A stretch of 64,000 nt of DNA from Aspergillus flavus (taxonomy: Eukaryota; Ascomycota; Eurotiomycetes; Eurotiales; Aspergillaceae): assembly GCF_009017415.1 (NCBI RefSeq), contig NC_092403.1:2294001-2358000 (forward strand), given 5' to 3'. The first letter of the stretch is position 1; every line of letters starts with the position of its first letter. A model generated the notes under the pieces. It was not told the origin of the DNA. It saw nothing but the letters and a program-made list of their open reading frames with translations, and did no database searches. The translations under genes and the position numbers were made by a program. Positions 23,711-35,797 of the stretch are shown in pieces.

Positions 23711-24022
23711 TTTAGATGAGGATATTGTATTTGGGATGGATGATTAGGCTGACACATTCGTGGGATGTGCTTCTGATGACTGCTTATTTCGCCCCCAATT
23801 GAGATTCGATGCCTTAATTTATTCACTGCCTCAGGCCGCTGACAGAGTGAGTATCTCAAGATAGACGTTCGCCATTAGCAAGATGTACATAGTGGTATTA
23901 AATCAGTCATAAAGTCCCCGCGCATGAACCCCATGGTATTTCCTGTCCCAATACAGACATCAGTCCATCGCTGAATAAAAAGAACAACCGCCCAAACCAA
24001 GGAATGAACCAGATTGGATATA
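23711..24022. other. Short intergenic region
   Basis: This contains the promoter of the regulator to the left and the 3' UTR of the rhodopsin-domain gene to the right. No gene is seen. Confidence 0.6.
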
Positions 24023-25415
24023 TCAAACCCTCTCCTCAACCGTCGTATGAAACTCTCTCTGTACCGCAATCCCATCTCTAGGAATAGGTCCCATCTCAAA
24101 CCCGTCAGCCTTCATCTCAGGACTCATACCTTGTACATGCGTCTGCATCTCGGTAGAGTCACTCTCATTCGGCATCTGAATCCATCTTTCACTATCAGTG
24201 CTGCGTCGGTTTTGGCGGCCGTGAGATTTAGACCCGTACGCCCTGGAATCGTACGCGTATTGAAGATTCGAGCCCTTGCTTTTCTGGCCCGAGACGCTGC
24301 TGCTGATTTTCTGTGCAGCGGTTTTGAATAATCGGTAGATTATCGGGAGGTTGGCGCAGAGGACGCCGCCGAGGGATTCGAAGGCGGAGAGGATTCCTAG
24401 AGGTACACCTTCCCCTATTTTTCTGTTAGTGTTGGGGCCCATATGGGCTTGGGGAATCGGGCTAACAGGTAATGTCTGCTGAGCCTTGGGCGACGACGTA
24501 AGCTAGGCGGGCGGCGCTTATGCCGCAGGTTCTGTTGAATATTTGTCAGTTCTTGTACGTCAGGGTCCGCGTATCAAGATTGAGGAAGATTGTCGTACAT
24601 GAATCCAATGGAAAAGATTGTGATTAGAGCGATCTTCTTCTTTCGCGTTGTGCGGACTCTTACGATGACCGGGATAGGAAGAGCGAAAAGCACGAGGTCA
24701 GTGACCATGTTGGAGGAGTTGACGAAGTATGTCAGGGCTGTGGAGTTGAAGCATTCACCCTTGACGGTGCGATCCCAGAATGCGTTCAGTGGGCGACATA
24801 ATGCGCCCATGAATGCTTCGATAATGGTTATCCATATCAGGACAAATATTGAACACCCGATCACTGTCTTGCTGAACCAGGGGATAGGGAAAATGCGGTA
24901 GTATAGGACGAGGATGCCGAGTTTGGTTGCGGCAAGGAAGAGGTTGTAAAGGTGACTGGCGATGTACTCTCCCTGCGTCTGTTGTCAGCGAGGCTGAGGT
25001 CTGGAGGATCACCAGGTGCTTTGACCTTCAGGAAGATCTCCAGGTCTTTGAGGTCGATAGTTGCGGTGTGACGACCGAATCCATGGCCCACACCTGTTGG
25101 GATCAGCAGGAACTAAAAATAATAATGTACAGACACTGGCCTATTCGACGTACCGCAGGCCAAAATCGTGACCGAGTATGCTACTTCGAGGGCCTGATAT
25201 AAGATCAGCAATCATTGTTATATGCATAGACCCAGTTCGTGTGTGGCGAGACAGACACTTGCCAGGATGATTAGGTGGTCATCTAAATGAAGGCCCTCGT
25301 TCGACATTTTAGCAAACAGTCGCAGCACCGTGCTCGCAACTAACAGGACCGTCGGAACCGTGTATCCTACAATCACCAATGTCTCTCTTGACGGCGTTCC
25401 GTCCCAGGTCGCCAT
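24023..25415 (-). CDS. Fungal rhodopsin-domain integral membrane protein (second copy)
   Basis: Six exons (25415-25257, 25193-25154, 25093-25026, 24972-24599, 24531-24467, 24414-24023) give 365 aa. Helix 1 (LVIVGYTVPTVLLVASTVL) is followed by LDDHLIILAS, GVGHGFGRH, the helix run LFLAATKLGILVLYYRIF, VIGCSIFVLIWITIIEAF, the conserved loop CRPLNAFWDRTVKGECFN, and a last helix at PLGILSAFESLGGVLCANLP. A polar tail of about 110 residues follows. These are hallmarks of the fungal rhodopsin-like (PTH11-related) family. Two donors are non-standard (GTCTGT and GTCAAA) but are the only ones preserving frame and the helix pattern. It is distantly related to the gene at 3584-4948, not a recent duplicate. 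Confidence 0.85.
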
Positions 25416-26230
25416 ATTGGGGTATGTTCCTGGCACGCACGCTGATCCGGTAGGATATCACCTTTCCGTTTCGGACACGACAGCATCAGAGTTGCTTAGA
25501 CGGCAACTGGCGCTTGACCATAAGGACTAGGAAAAGGGGCTCCATGCGGACTTTAACGGACTGTGTCCGTTTCTAGTACCATTAATATGAATTTACATGG
25601 TTGCTAGCTCTCATCGTATTGCCCCAGGGGCAGGATCCTTCAGGTCAGGCAAGAAAATGCATAAAATGCTGCCCTGTTGATTCCTAATTGTCAGCATAAT
25701 CCATAAATCCAGTCCCAAGGCGGGTCTATTTGCCCGGAATAATAGAATCCCACGATGGCGACATGGGCCGAAAGCGTGGCATGAAATGAAACTAAAATAA
25801 CAGGCCTTGCGAGACATAATAACCACATGTTACGGTCGCCTATATAAAACACGGCTTAAGCGTGATGGCTGAGACAAGCTCGTTGACGGACTGTGACTAT
25901 GGCTCTAGTGTCCGTAATAGCGACCCAGGGTGGACCTTCACTTCAATCAGTGACTATCCATCGTATCCAATAATCATAACCACGGATGGCTGATCTTTCT
26001 CGGCATAGAATACGAGTGGTGATGTTCCATGTCAGTTCGGTTTCTCTCCCCACTTGCCATCGATCCCCCCGTATTCTCATATCACGCAGGAGGCCAAGAC
26101 CCTAAATCCTGCGTTTTACCTTCGCCACTCCTTCCTCCTCGTTATTTGGGTCGACCCTCCACTTCCACGGTTCCTGAGGGATTGCACTGTGAGAACCCGC
26201 ATTTTCTTGCATTGAAGGCACAACAACATC
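25416..26230. promoter_or_regulatory. Divergent promoter region
   Basis: About 815 bp lies between the divergent starts of the rhodopsin-domain gene (25415) and the Zn2Cys6 gene (26231). Open frames are short. A TATATAAAA stretch near 25842 is a possible core promoter. Confidence 0.5.
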
Positions 26231-28287
26231 ATGTTCATGACTTGGTCCATGAAGCCAGAACCGGCCTCTCCACGATCTGACTCGTCGAGTACTTCGTTCC
26301 TGAAAGAGCCAAGACGTAGAGTCCGAACGCGCAATGGCTGCAATACCTGCCGAAGGAGGCGAGTGAAATGCGACGGTAGGTGCAAGTCCGATATACCATT
26401 TTTGCTCCGGCTCGCTCTCCGAGATTCCAAGTTCAGTCTAGAGCTTTCTTATCCACCCAATACAAGGTAAAAGAGCAGAGGCTTATCCACTACTGATTTA
26501 GAGAGTCGTCCCATCTGCACACGCTGCCAGCGATCAAAGAACTCCTGTAGCTACGAACTTCAGTTGCAATGGGAGGACGAGATGCGGACGGCTGGGAAGT
26601 GTCATGGGCGAACAGGCGTTCAATCGAGGAGACATTCCTTGCAGCGCCCACCGGCAAGCGACGGAGAATTCCAACGGTTGACACGGGCCAGACGCAAGGA
26701 CATGACCCATCGGCAACACGACGCTGGTTCCGTGGCGATCCGCTCTCCACCCAATACCCATAGCTCACCACCGGCCGGCCGAGTCACCTATTACACCCAC
26801 TACGAGAAATGGAAAAGGGTGACGACTATTTCGCGTCCGGTACCCCTTTTACCATGGAGTATCGGTATGCCAGACGTGGACGATGTATGCTTGTCGTTTT
26901 ACAGTTCCGTGATGTGCGCTGTCGGCGTGACCGTCGATGATGAGCGCTTCAACCCACTTCGAAGCACGGTTATGCGTCTCGTGTTTCGGACTGAGACAGC
27001 GTATTATGCCGTTCTTATGGCCAGTGCACATTATCTGCGCTCGGTTGAGAGTAGGTTTGAATTGATGGAGATCCAAATCCGCTCGGAGGTCCTGAGGGGC
27101 TTGCGGCGAGCCTTGATGAAAGACAATTTGGATTGGGAGGATTTGTTAGTGCCGACGATCTTTCTCTGCTCTTCCGCGGTATGTGAGGTCTCCACTGTAA
27201 ATTACCTTGACTAGCGGTCATGAGATTCAAGGTTTGGCATGAAGGTGATCACTAATCATGCACTTAGATTTCTAATAGCTGCGACGGCTCCTGGGTAAAG
27301 CATCTCGCCTGTTTTCAGTTGATCGTCAAGGAGATGGCCTATGGCCACAGGAAAGCTCCTCCTGTGCCACAATTCTTCATCAGCTACTTCTCTGCGCATC
27401 TCGTGCTGGCTAAATCGGTGTTCTCGATTGACGATGTCCTGCCTGTGGGTAAAATACCAACCAACTCTACTAACCATAGCTCCTTGGTCAACTCGACGAA
27501 CACTGAAAAGGTATCATGGACCTCCACCAAGGATCTCGCCAAGGTGATGCCAGCCGACACACTCCATGAGATTGACATGTGGAACGGCCACAGCGGCCAC
27601 ATGTTACTGATCATTAACGAAATCCTGAGTCTCAAGCACGATGCCCAAGCACTCCGCCATCAATCCTCGGACCTGTCCACTCCCCAACTAGCAGTGCAAG
27701 AGAAACATGCAGCGATTGCGGATAAGATTACAACATTGGAAGCAAGTCTAGCGACAACGACCCAGATAATCCCGGTCTCCTTATATAAAGACCGCACCTC
27801 TGCCGAGTCGAGACATGGATTTCGTTTACTGAAAAGCACAAGCGAGGCCTATCGTCTGGCGGCCTATCTCCTCCTATCAGAGGCAGTTAGTCCTCGCTTC
27901 CTCGGGTATACCCCAGCCAGCACCCAGAGCATCGAACAGCTGAGGGATTCAGCCCAGAGGGCACAATACGTAGACCGCATCTTTCATTTAGCGAGCTACG
28001 TGGTCTCATCGGTGGATCATCTCCCCATCTCCTGGCCGCTATGGCCCCTGTTCATTGCCTCCTGCTGCTGTTCAAGGGACGAAGAGACTAGAACCAGAGC
28101 TCTGGAGATATTTGGCTCTGCCAGAGAAAAGGCCCCGTATGAGAATATCCCCAGAGCTCAAACATTAGTTGAGCTACTCTGGAAGCGCAGGGACATGCAG
28201 ACAGAGTCGGACAACAGTGTGCGCATCGGTCGGTTCGAGTGGGAATCAGCGATGGAGTCTCTTGGCTGGCAGACGAGTTTCGCTTGA
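26231..28287 (+). CDS. Zn2Cys6 fungal transcription factor
   Basis: Three exons (26231-26375, 26502-27178, 27268-28287) give 613 aa. The zinc cluster spans the first intron: NGCNTCRRRRVKCDE joins SRPICTRCQRSKNSC, giving CX2CX6CX6CX2CX6C. Intron 1 is 126 nt (GTAGGT donor) and intron 2 is 89 nt. The rest is the long regulatory domain seen in C6 factors, with segments such as WSIGMPDVDDVCLSFYSS, CDGSWVKHLACFQLIVKE and a C-terminal block ending in LVELLWKRRDMQTES. It lies tail-to-tail with the Dal5-type transporter and next to the amidohydrolase, so it is the best candidate regulator of that pair (inference from position). The ATG at 26231 has another in-frame ATG two codons on. Confidence 0.9.
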
Positions 28288-28436
28288 TTATTCGGTACTC
28301 CATTGCTTCTTCTGTCATCCTATTACGTTAGCTATATATACCCTTGGTGAATCACGGTTATCCCAATCCCCCACCCCACCTTCCCATTATGCATATACAA
28401 AAAGTTCCATAGAGCCACAAAACAGAACATAATACC

Positions 28437-30326
28437 CTACAAACAGAATCGAAAGTTCGGATTCTGCCAATCCGACACATCGCCCACCTCCTTCCCAGCA
28501 GTAGAATCCCCCGAATCTTCCACCTCCTTAGTCTCAGGCTCGATAACACGGCCCTGCTTTCGATCCCGTCTCTTATTCTCCCAGACCATATAAACACGTA
28601 GCAGAACTACATCAAGAACAGCAATGCAAAAACAAGCCAGAATAGCTGCAAACGTAGACTAATTCTATCAGTCAGCGTATATCAACAAATAAAACCAACA
28701 CCCCCTCAGGCAGAAAAAGAAAGCAAAAAGAAGAGAAAACTCACATAATAATGCGGCGCCTGATTCTTCTTAAAAAGCTGCGGGCCCGCAATGTTCCCCA
28801 CACAGTATCCGATAAACAAGATCGCAGTGACGGTACTCTTCTTCGTGAAGCCGGCGAAATTACTCGAGACCAGACTAAGGCTGAGGGGGAATCCCGCGCC
28901 AAAGACCGTGACCAGCCAGACGCCTACCAGACGGCCCCATTTCTTCTCGACTGGGAGTTGGCGCATGAGAAGGATGCCGATTAGGCTAACCAGCAGGGTG
29001 ATTATCATCCAGTAGCAGCGGAGACCACGGAAGCGGTTGCAGGTGACTGCGCTGAGGAGGAGGAAGATCAGGGCTACTGCTGCCATGGGGATGGTGTAGA
29101 GGAGGGTGTTGAAGGTGTCGAAACCGAAGGAGGCAATTACCAGACTTGAAAACTGGTGTGCATCTTTTTAATAATGGATTCTGTGGGGGTGGTCTGGGTG
29201 AGTACTTACGTTGGTGATTCCGCCGTTAGGAAGGGAAACTAGGAAGTTGTAGGTGAACAGGAACCAGGTTTTTGGGTCTATGAGAGCTTCGATGAATTGG
29301 TCTTTCTTCCATTCGCGGCTTTGGTAGGTTTTTTGGCAGGCTTGCGCGCGACGGTAGGCTGGGCCGCGTTGAGAGGGGGAAAGGAATTTGGCGTTTAGTG
29401 GGGAGTCGGGGAGGACGAAGAATTGGAAGATTGACCAAACCAGGGTGATTATTCCGAAGATGATGAATACCCACTGGTATACTGGTTAGTCTGGTGGACC
29501 TTTTCGGCATGATGGTGTTAGAGGTTTGGTGAATATACCTGCCATGGACCCAAGCGGTTGTGGACATGGCCAATTGCGTATGAGAGAACTCCTCCGAAGA
29601 TAGACGCAACGCCGTTGCCAGCAAACCAGATGCAGCTTCTAAGAGCATGCTCGGAGGGTGTGTACCACATGCCTACCACGATAGTGAAGCCTGGGCTAAT
29701 AGCACTTTCAAACACGCCAAGTAATACTCGCAGTGTTGTGATGCCTGCGAAGCTGGATGCAGCCGCATGGCACGTTAAGATGATTGCCCAGATGATCCTG
29801 AGAGAGTTAGCTGATACTACCTCTGGGATAATATGTATTGAACTTACATCATGATCGAGAGGTACTTCCCGATTGGAAACTTGACAAATCCTATCGATAC
29901 GGGATAGGATGCCACCATGTAGCCGAAGTAAAACGCACTGGAGGCCCATGAGTACTGGTCGGTATTCATGTGCTATATATAGTAATAGTTGAAGTCAGAC
30001 TCTGCTGCTTGCAAGTATCGAATAAATTCTAGCGTACCGTTCCAGGCAACAGCCCAAGAATGGAAGTATATGACATCGCGGTTTTGTCCAGATACTGTAG
30101 CAGGTACGACACAAACATCAGAGGAAGTAGACTAAATGATGTTAAATTCGTATTCGCCAGTTTTTGAGTCAGTTCAACTCCGCGGCTGTAGAGTGCCATG
30201 TACATACCAGAGGTCGATACGACGGAGGATCGCTTTTTCTTCCATCGCCGTCAGCGGTTGATGTTCGGCAACGGTCTCACTTGGAGCTTTAGGCTCTGAC
30301 CCGGGAGAACTGCTGTAGTCGGTCAT
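28437..30326 (-). CDS. MFS transporter, Dal5/allantoate-permease (anion:cation symporter) family
   Basis: Seven exons (30326-30208, 30131-30038, 29972-29848, 29797-29539, 29473-29210, 29152-28745, 28658-28437) give 496 aa. After a polar N-terminus comes EEKAILRRID, the standard opening of this family, then LLPLMFVSYLLQYLDKT at helix 1. Other marks are YSWASSAFYFGYMVASYP, LRVLLGVFESAISPGF, MWYTPSEHALRS and the late WVFIIFGIITLVWS and FTKKSTVTAILFIGYCVGN segments. Twelve helices are expected. Relatives import allantoate, ureidosuccinate, dipeptides or organic-acid vitamins through the plasma membrane. It is divergent from the amidohydrolase across a 628-bp promoter, suggesting that it imports that enzyme's substrate. 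Confidence 0.93.
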
Positions 30327-30954
30327 GGCGAGATTATCAGTCCTGCTGAGGAGTGGGATACGTTACAGTGCCCTCCCTCGTACAGAGCAGCAGAGGAAGC
30401 AGAGAAAATGAATCTCATTGGGAGCTGTGAGTTTCTTAAAGGCCAGCACCCAGACGGAACGACTTCCCTGGAAGTCTGGTTGCACCGAATACCACCACAT
30501 AAGTTAACCTCCAGCTAGACCAACATTGGAGGGATCTTGTTTCTCTAGACGCATCACCACCCAGTTAGTGGCTTTTAGCTGCATGTAAGCGTAATACTGT
30601 CCCGACTTAAGCAATCCTTCAAACCTCCATCCCGTGTCGCTAAGCCCGATCAGGTAATCAGAGGGCTCGCTTCGACCTGACCGAAAAAGTGATAGCGTGC
30701 AATGGAGGATTTGAGGCATCTCTTTGGCTGCACGCATGGACACTCCAGTCCCACCTGGATCGAACCATATTGTAGATGCAAATGATTAATATTCGTTCCC
30801 CTACAGGGCACCATCATGAAAATGCGGAGCATCATGGAAAATATTTAACGAACAAATCCTTCTGCTCCGTCCACAAAAAGAACCAAGCACGAGATACCCA
30901 GACCATCATCCGATCATATTGCTGGCTCCTGAGATCCTTTGACACGAGGAAAGC
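30327..30954. promoter_or_regulatory. Shared divergent promoter of transporter and amidohydrolase
   Basis: This is 628 bp between two divergent start codons. No coding frame is supported. A bidirectional layout like this is common for a permease and the enzyme that uses its cargo. Confidence 0.55.
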
Positions 30955-32214
30955 ATGCACCGGATGCTCACAGACGACAGACTCTACCGGGTCGATGCCG
31001 ACCTCCTCATACCAGGAAAGGGGGACCCAATCCCCCACGGTGCCGTTGTTTGGCAATGTAAAACCATACGCTACGCAGGACCCCGGTCAGAGGTCCCCGC
31101 AGAGTTTCAAGGGGCCACAACAACCCATGTTCCTGTCGTAATGCCGGGGATGTGGGATTGCCACATTCACTTCCTGGGCGCCACAGCAGCAACTATGAAT
31201 GCGATCGTCGATACGCCACAAGCTCTGGCCGGTGCTCGGAGTGTGCCGGATCTACACGCCACCGTTATGGCCGGATTTACCTCTGTGCGTGAGGTCGGGG
31301 GTTACGGGTGTGATCTCGCGAAGGCTGTAGGGGAGGGGCGAATCCCTGGGCCTAATATATACTCCAGTCACTCTGCCATAAGCATGACTGCGGGACACGG
31401 TGATGTCCACGGCGTGCATAGGGACTCGCTGCTTGACCTGTGCGCGCACGGCTTACCGTTGACAATTGCTGACGGCGTACCCGAGTGCCTGCTAGCGGTA
31501 CGGAAGCAGTTGCGCCGGGGTGCAACAGTCATAAAGGTCTGTGCTAGTGGAGGGGTCGTGAGCGCTATCGATGACCCGCAGCACCAGGAATTCTCCTTCG
31601 AGGAACTGAAAGCAATCGTCGACGAAGCGGCGCGGGCACGGCGCGTTGTTGCTGCTCATTGCCATGGTAAAGCGGGTATTATGAATGCATTGCGCGCTGG
31701 ATGTCGCACGATCGAGCATGGCAGCTTCCTGGATGAAGAGGCCGTTGAGCTGATGAAGGAGAAGGGTGCAATCTTAGTGGCCACCCGCAGTGTCATTGAG
31801 AGTGGTCTGGCAATGAAAGATCTCTTTACCCCGTCATCCTATCAGAAGCTCCTCGAAGTCGCTGATGCACACAGAAAAGCGTATCAACTTGCTATTTCGA
31901 GAGGTGTCACGATAGCCCTTGGCACCGATCAGTTTATCAGCTCGGATAATCCGATGATAGGCTATGGTCGTAATGGACATGAAGTGAGGTATGCGGTAGA
32001 CGCCGGTTTAACCCCGCTGGCGGCCATTGAAGCTGCCACGGCCAATGGGCCCCTTACTCTAGGTTACCAAGCGCCACAGAGCGGTCAGCTAAAGGAAGGA
32101 TATGACGCAGACATCATTGCGGTGAGAGAGAACCCACTGGAGAATGTTGCAGTTCTGTCTAACTCAAAGAATGTCACGCACGTCTGGCGTGGCGGCATGC
32201 TGATTAAATCATGA
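30955..32214 (+). CDS. Metal-dependent amidohydrolase
   Basis: This intronless gene encodes 419 aa. The full metal-site pattern of the imidazolonepropionase/prolidase-like branch of the amidohydrolase superfamily is present: His70-x-His72 in WDCHIHF, Lys194 in VIKVCASGG (the lysine carboxylated to bridge two metals), His235 in AAHCHG, His255 in TIEHGS, and Asp325 in ALGTDQF. There is no signal peptide, so the enzyme is probably cytosolic. It should hydrolyse an amide, lactam or dipeptide-like bond; the family also includes fungal ochratoxin-type amidases, but the substrate cannot be read from sequence. A second ATG lies three codons after the first. The divergent Dal5-type transporter suggests uptake-plus-hydrolysis of a nitrogen source. 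Confidence 0.92.
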   Translation: MHRMLTDDRLYRVDADLLIPGKGDPIPHGAVVWQCKTIRYAGPRSEVPAEFQGATTTHVPVVMPGMWDCHIHFLGATAATMNAIVDTPQALAGARSVPDLHATVMAGFTSVREVGGYGCDLAKAVGEGRIPGPNIYSSHSAISMTAGHGDVHGVHRDSLLDLCAHGLPLTIADGVPECLLAVRKQLRRGATVIKVCASGGVVSAIDDPQHQEFSFEELKAIVDEAARARRVVAAHCHGKAGIMNALRAGCRTIEHGSFLDEEAVELMKEKGAILVATRSVIESGLAMKDLFTPSSYQKLLEVADAHRKAYQLAISRGVTIALGTDQFISSDNPMIGYGRNGHEVRYAVDAGLTPLAAIEAATANGPLTLGYQAPQSGQLKEGYDADIIAVRENPLENVAVLSNSKNVTHVWRGGMLIKS

Positions 32215-33021
32215 AACGAGCATCTGAAGTGGTTTGAACGATTTAATTTAGCAGCATGGCATTCCATACATAGAATTTCGCTTTCTCGCCCAATTCAAAC
32301 TCGCTTTTTGAAGAGACCTAATAGCATCCTACCATTTTATTAAATGATAAACGCAACCATACTATTCACTAAAGAGCTTATTATACAACACATACTGACA
32401 AATAGCAAGTTATATTGTACCGAAACTCACGAAGGACAGAGGAAAAGCACAGGGAACATGAGGGCCGCCTATCAGCTGTAGATCTGTATACGCATCAATC
32501 TAGCTCTTGAGGAGTAAGACGTATAAAAAGTCAAGGACATATTATATTTTGCAACGGACATGCCTAATCTTTGCACTTCTTGCAATGGTTGTACAAATAT
32601 TCTCGTATCTCTAACGCTTACTGTCTAGGTTGTGAATATTTCCACGATATAGTACACCGTGAGTAAAGATATGGTTATCTGGGCCTCCTACTCATCATTA
32701 CTCTATCATTACTAGATCTCAAACGCTTATACGGTTCTAGGAAGCTCATGATGGTTCATGGTAAACTAAAGCGACTTGAACGACAGAAGCAATCTAAGTT
32801 GGTACAAACATAAAGCCAAAAAACTCAACACAAACTTCAAACAACACATAACGACAAACATTCTCGACAGATTAAAACCCGAAAGTGTGGGAAACCGTAG
32901 GTTTCCCAATCCGTTCATCAAGTGGCCCAGAATGACCCAGACTCTGTCCTTCCCTTCAAGGAGTGTGCCGAACCAACCGATGAGACTATGGACCACATGC
33001 GATTGGTCATTGTCCCCAGCC
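32215..33021. other. Intergenic region, no gene supported
   Basis: AT-rich, about 800 bp between two 3' ends. I see no coding signal, repeat or RNA. Confidence 0.6.
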
Positions 33022-33672
33022 TCAAACATCCCAGGTCTTTTCAGTAGCCGGTAGTTCTGATGGCGAGCTCTTTGACAGGTCCATCACAGGCAGCGACATC
33101 GCCGAGTTTTCGCGGGAGGCCTTCTTGCTCCGACGGGTGTATGACTGAGCTGCCAGACTCAAGAGCATAACCGTGAGCAAGAACAGGATAACATAAGTAG
33201 CATCACGAGCCGCCCTGTAGCCTCTGTAGTGGTTGAAGGTGGACACTTCATTTGAAATGAGTCGTGGCGTGGTTTCCACCGGTACAGGAGGCCGATGAGG
33301 CGGATCAGTGATCGTCGCAGTCTCAGGATTCCTTTCAGAGGGTCCCCAGGTTCTGTCATTTCATCCGGTTCCTCGACGAGTATATAGCCACTGCTTGAAT
33401 AGATTAGATGGTGTGATCCCCAGTAGATATGATGAACTGGAACCTAGTACGTACACTGAACAAGGCTGTACGGCAACGAGGGTATAGCCTGGGGGACAGA
33501 GAGCAGTGACATCATCACCATCTCCCTCCCACTCTGGTGGAACAGAACCAGCTGGACTTTCAGGCGCAAACCCGAAGAATCTCCAGCCGTCTGGGGTCCA
33601 TTCATAGAGGTTAGCCGGATATGATGGCTCCGGCCATGGTGGTTTTGGGGGTGTAGTTGAGGGAGTTAACAT
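33022..33672 (-). CDS. Small single-pass membrane protein, uncharacterised
   Basis: Two exons (33672-33455, 33331-33022; GTACGT donor, 123-nt intron) give 175 aa from the ATG at 33672. The N-terminal part is rich in Pro and Trp (KPPWPEPSYPANLYEW) with CPPGYTLVAVQPCS, a cysteine pattern of fungal surface proteins. A Thr/Pro-rich stalk, one membrane helix (ATYVILFLLTVMLLSLA) and a basic then polar tail follow. This layout suggests a cell-surface protein, yet no signal peptide is seen at this start. An open stretch upstream (33699-33956) may be part of an earlier exon, but no normal-sized intron joins it. The gene may be 5'-truncated or decayed. Confidence 0.5.
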
Positions 33673-34749
33673 CGCTGCTGGCGTTGCAGTTCAACGGATC
33701 AAGTACAAAAGTGAATAATGAGGACGAGTTTCTCAGTTGATGGTGGTGTCAATGAGCTCTCATTTGGACGGGGTAGATGGGCAACAAATATGTATTTCTC
33801 GTCGTGGGAGAGTGTCAATCGGGTTATGGTGTAGTTGCTTGAGCGTCCTGAAACACAGGCGTCAGCGTCGTAGCTGCTATCGGATTCTGCTTGGGGAAGA
33901 GTAATCAGGGATAACAACAAACGACGGAATATGAAACATGAAGCAATGAAACACAAATAATGATGAATAGTTGATAGGCGAGGTGTTGCACTTCATCGTT
34001 CTAGAAGACGCACATGTGGAGATCTTAAGACAGTGGCACAAACCTACAAATTTATCTTGGTGAAACAGCTGATTAAACCCGCATAGACAGGCTCTTGACA
34101 TTAGTAATGGTTACAGAAACCTAAACCTAAACTCTGCTCTGGTATTTGTTGCAGCATCGACCTGACGGGCTCGGCATTAGTCAATTTCAAAGACTACGAA
34201 TGTACTATGAATGTTCCATAGCTTCTAAAGACAACGCTAAGAAAAAAAGAGACAGGTCAGAAAGTTAGCATTATGGTGTTTGACTGCGGCTACATGTTAA
34301 TTTTAAACATCTGTTACTATCCTTTCTTGCATACTTCGTAGGCTACTCTTCCTAGGGGCACCTAGTAACTGACACCACTCCCCCCACGACGAGCTCTACG
34401 TAGTCTTAGAGGGAATATTCTAGGTGTAGATTGCATGGACGATTTGTCACAAATTAGTTAAATAGGGGATAACCTATTTTGATATCATCACATTGGTGGC
34501 TGCACCAGGGTCCAGGGATAGCAGGGTTAGGATATCCTCCAAGACATGTCATTCGATGGGAAAGCTGCGCGTTGCGGATCAGAGCATCTATAGATAGAAT
34601 TCTAGAACATTTATGACATCTTAACAAGGTAATAGTACCTACCGAGTGGATTAGAAATCGTGGTGGAGTCAGCACCTGCGACGGAAACGTGCAGCACTAC
34701 GGTACAGCCACCGGTTCTATATCCGAAGACCCGAGGATCTGCAGCTTCA
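33673..34749. other. Intergenic or unresolved region
   Basis: Minus-strand 33699-33956 is open and may be an upstream exon of the membrane-protein gene, but the junction is not resolved. The rest shows no gene. Confidence 0.45.
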
Positions 34750-35220
34750 TTAACAGCAATGAAGCTTCCAGTGGACGGATATAACCTCGCTTAATCGTGT
34801 CATAAAACATCTCCCCACAAATAACTCGCAACAGTCTTGGATCCGGGGCTCGATGATTCGCCTAGGTTGTGATATGTATATATGTCTCAGATACTCACTG
34901 CGATGGCTGACAGAGTTTGCGTCAAATGTCATGTAAGCCAACTTGAAGCTGGCGGCTTTTAGGACATTTATGTCTCGGGTGTCTGTCTTGGTCTTATACT
35001 GCCCTGATTCTAGAATCCGTCCAACTCTCCCTGTCCAAACGGACAGTTCCTCCATAATGTTAGGTAGAATGATGTATTTGAGGCGGTATGACATACTGGT
35101 AGAGCCGTGCTTCTGGCTTTCTTTAAAAAGACCTAGTCGGTATCTTGATATACTGTTATTATAATCTCCAGTAGGAATAATGCTGATGTTATCAGAATAA
35201 TAACCGTTGTCCCCAAGCAC
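34750..35220 (-). CDS. Unresolved coding-like segment
   Basis: An open minus-strand stretch of about 156 codons reads as a protein-like sequence (LGDNGYYSDNISIIPTGDY, SYRLKYIILPNIMEELSVW). It has no in-frame ATG at its start. A GTGAGT sequence near 34903 could be a donor after SVSHR, and a GTAAGA near 35312 another, but no complete exon chain could be built. I do not recognise the family. It may be a gene fragment in this relic-rich part of the window. Confidence 0.28.
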   Translation of the reverse strand: MLGDNGYYSDNISIIPTGDYNNSISRYRLGLFKESQKHGSTSMSYRLKYIILPNIMEELSVWTGRVGRILESGQYKTKTDTRDINVLKAASFKLAYMTFDANSVSHRSEYLRHIYISQPRRIIEPRIQDCCELFVGRCFMTRLSEVISVHWKLHCC

Positions 35221-35797
35221 CTACCCTTTAAAGCCTTAGATTGACTTTTTGCCACTTCCTTGAAGCATAAAGTGTCGGTGAATCTATGAAAGAAAGGAGG
35301 AAGTCTTACGTGTAGAAGGAACTCGGGCCCAGCCTGATACATTGAATTGAGACATCTACAGGAGAGGTGAGAATAATCGAGTCTGGCATCCTATCCCATA
35401 TCAAGGTTTTTGCCCTTTGTCTCACTTTGATAGCTCGGAATGACGAATGATGAGATATACCTGCCCTGACCTATGTCATTAGTGCGTGGTCGGCTTACCT
35501 ATAGGCTGTCGATGAACGATGCTGTACTTTCTAATCACGTCGAATGGGGGATTGTGCCTCAGGGAGCAAGGTGCAATATGCGTGATTATGTATGTTATTT
35601 GGCCTCCTTTCCAGCCCCAGGCAGCCAGGCTTCCGTGGCCTTCAGACTTCATTTTCATCTTATAGAGAACGGGTCTATTTAAACTGATCCCGGAGAGCAA
35701 CCGTTAAGGACCTCTTCTGTAACTCTCGTAGCTCCTGTGTTAGCCCTAGGAACCACGGCAACAACATCGGGTTTATGTTCCACTCTTATTTTTTATA
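35221..35797. other. Intergenic region, no gene supported
   Basis: This separates the unresolved minus-strand segment from the kinase relic. No reading frame with coding character is seen. Confidence 0.5.

Noticed and set aside
27440..27475. Possible additional intron in the second Zn2Cys6 gene (CTACTAACCATAG)
   Set aside because: The candidate would be only 31-35 nt, and the 31-nt version shifts the frame into an early stop. The unspliced frame is open to the natural end.
33699..33956. Upstream exon of the small membrane-protein gene
   Set aside because: The only junction with the next exon implies a 32-nt intron, and there is no ATG before the signal-like stretch. It is mentioned but not joined.
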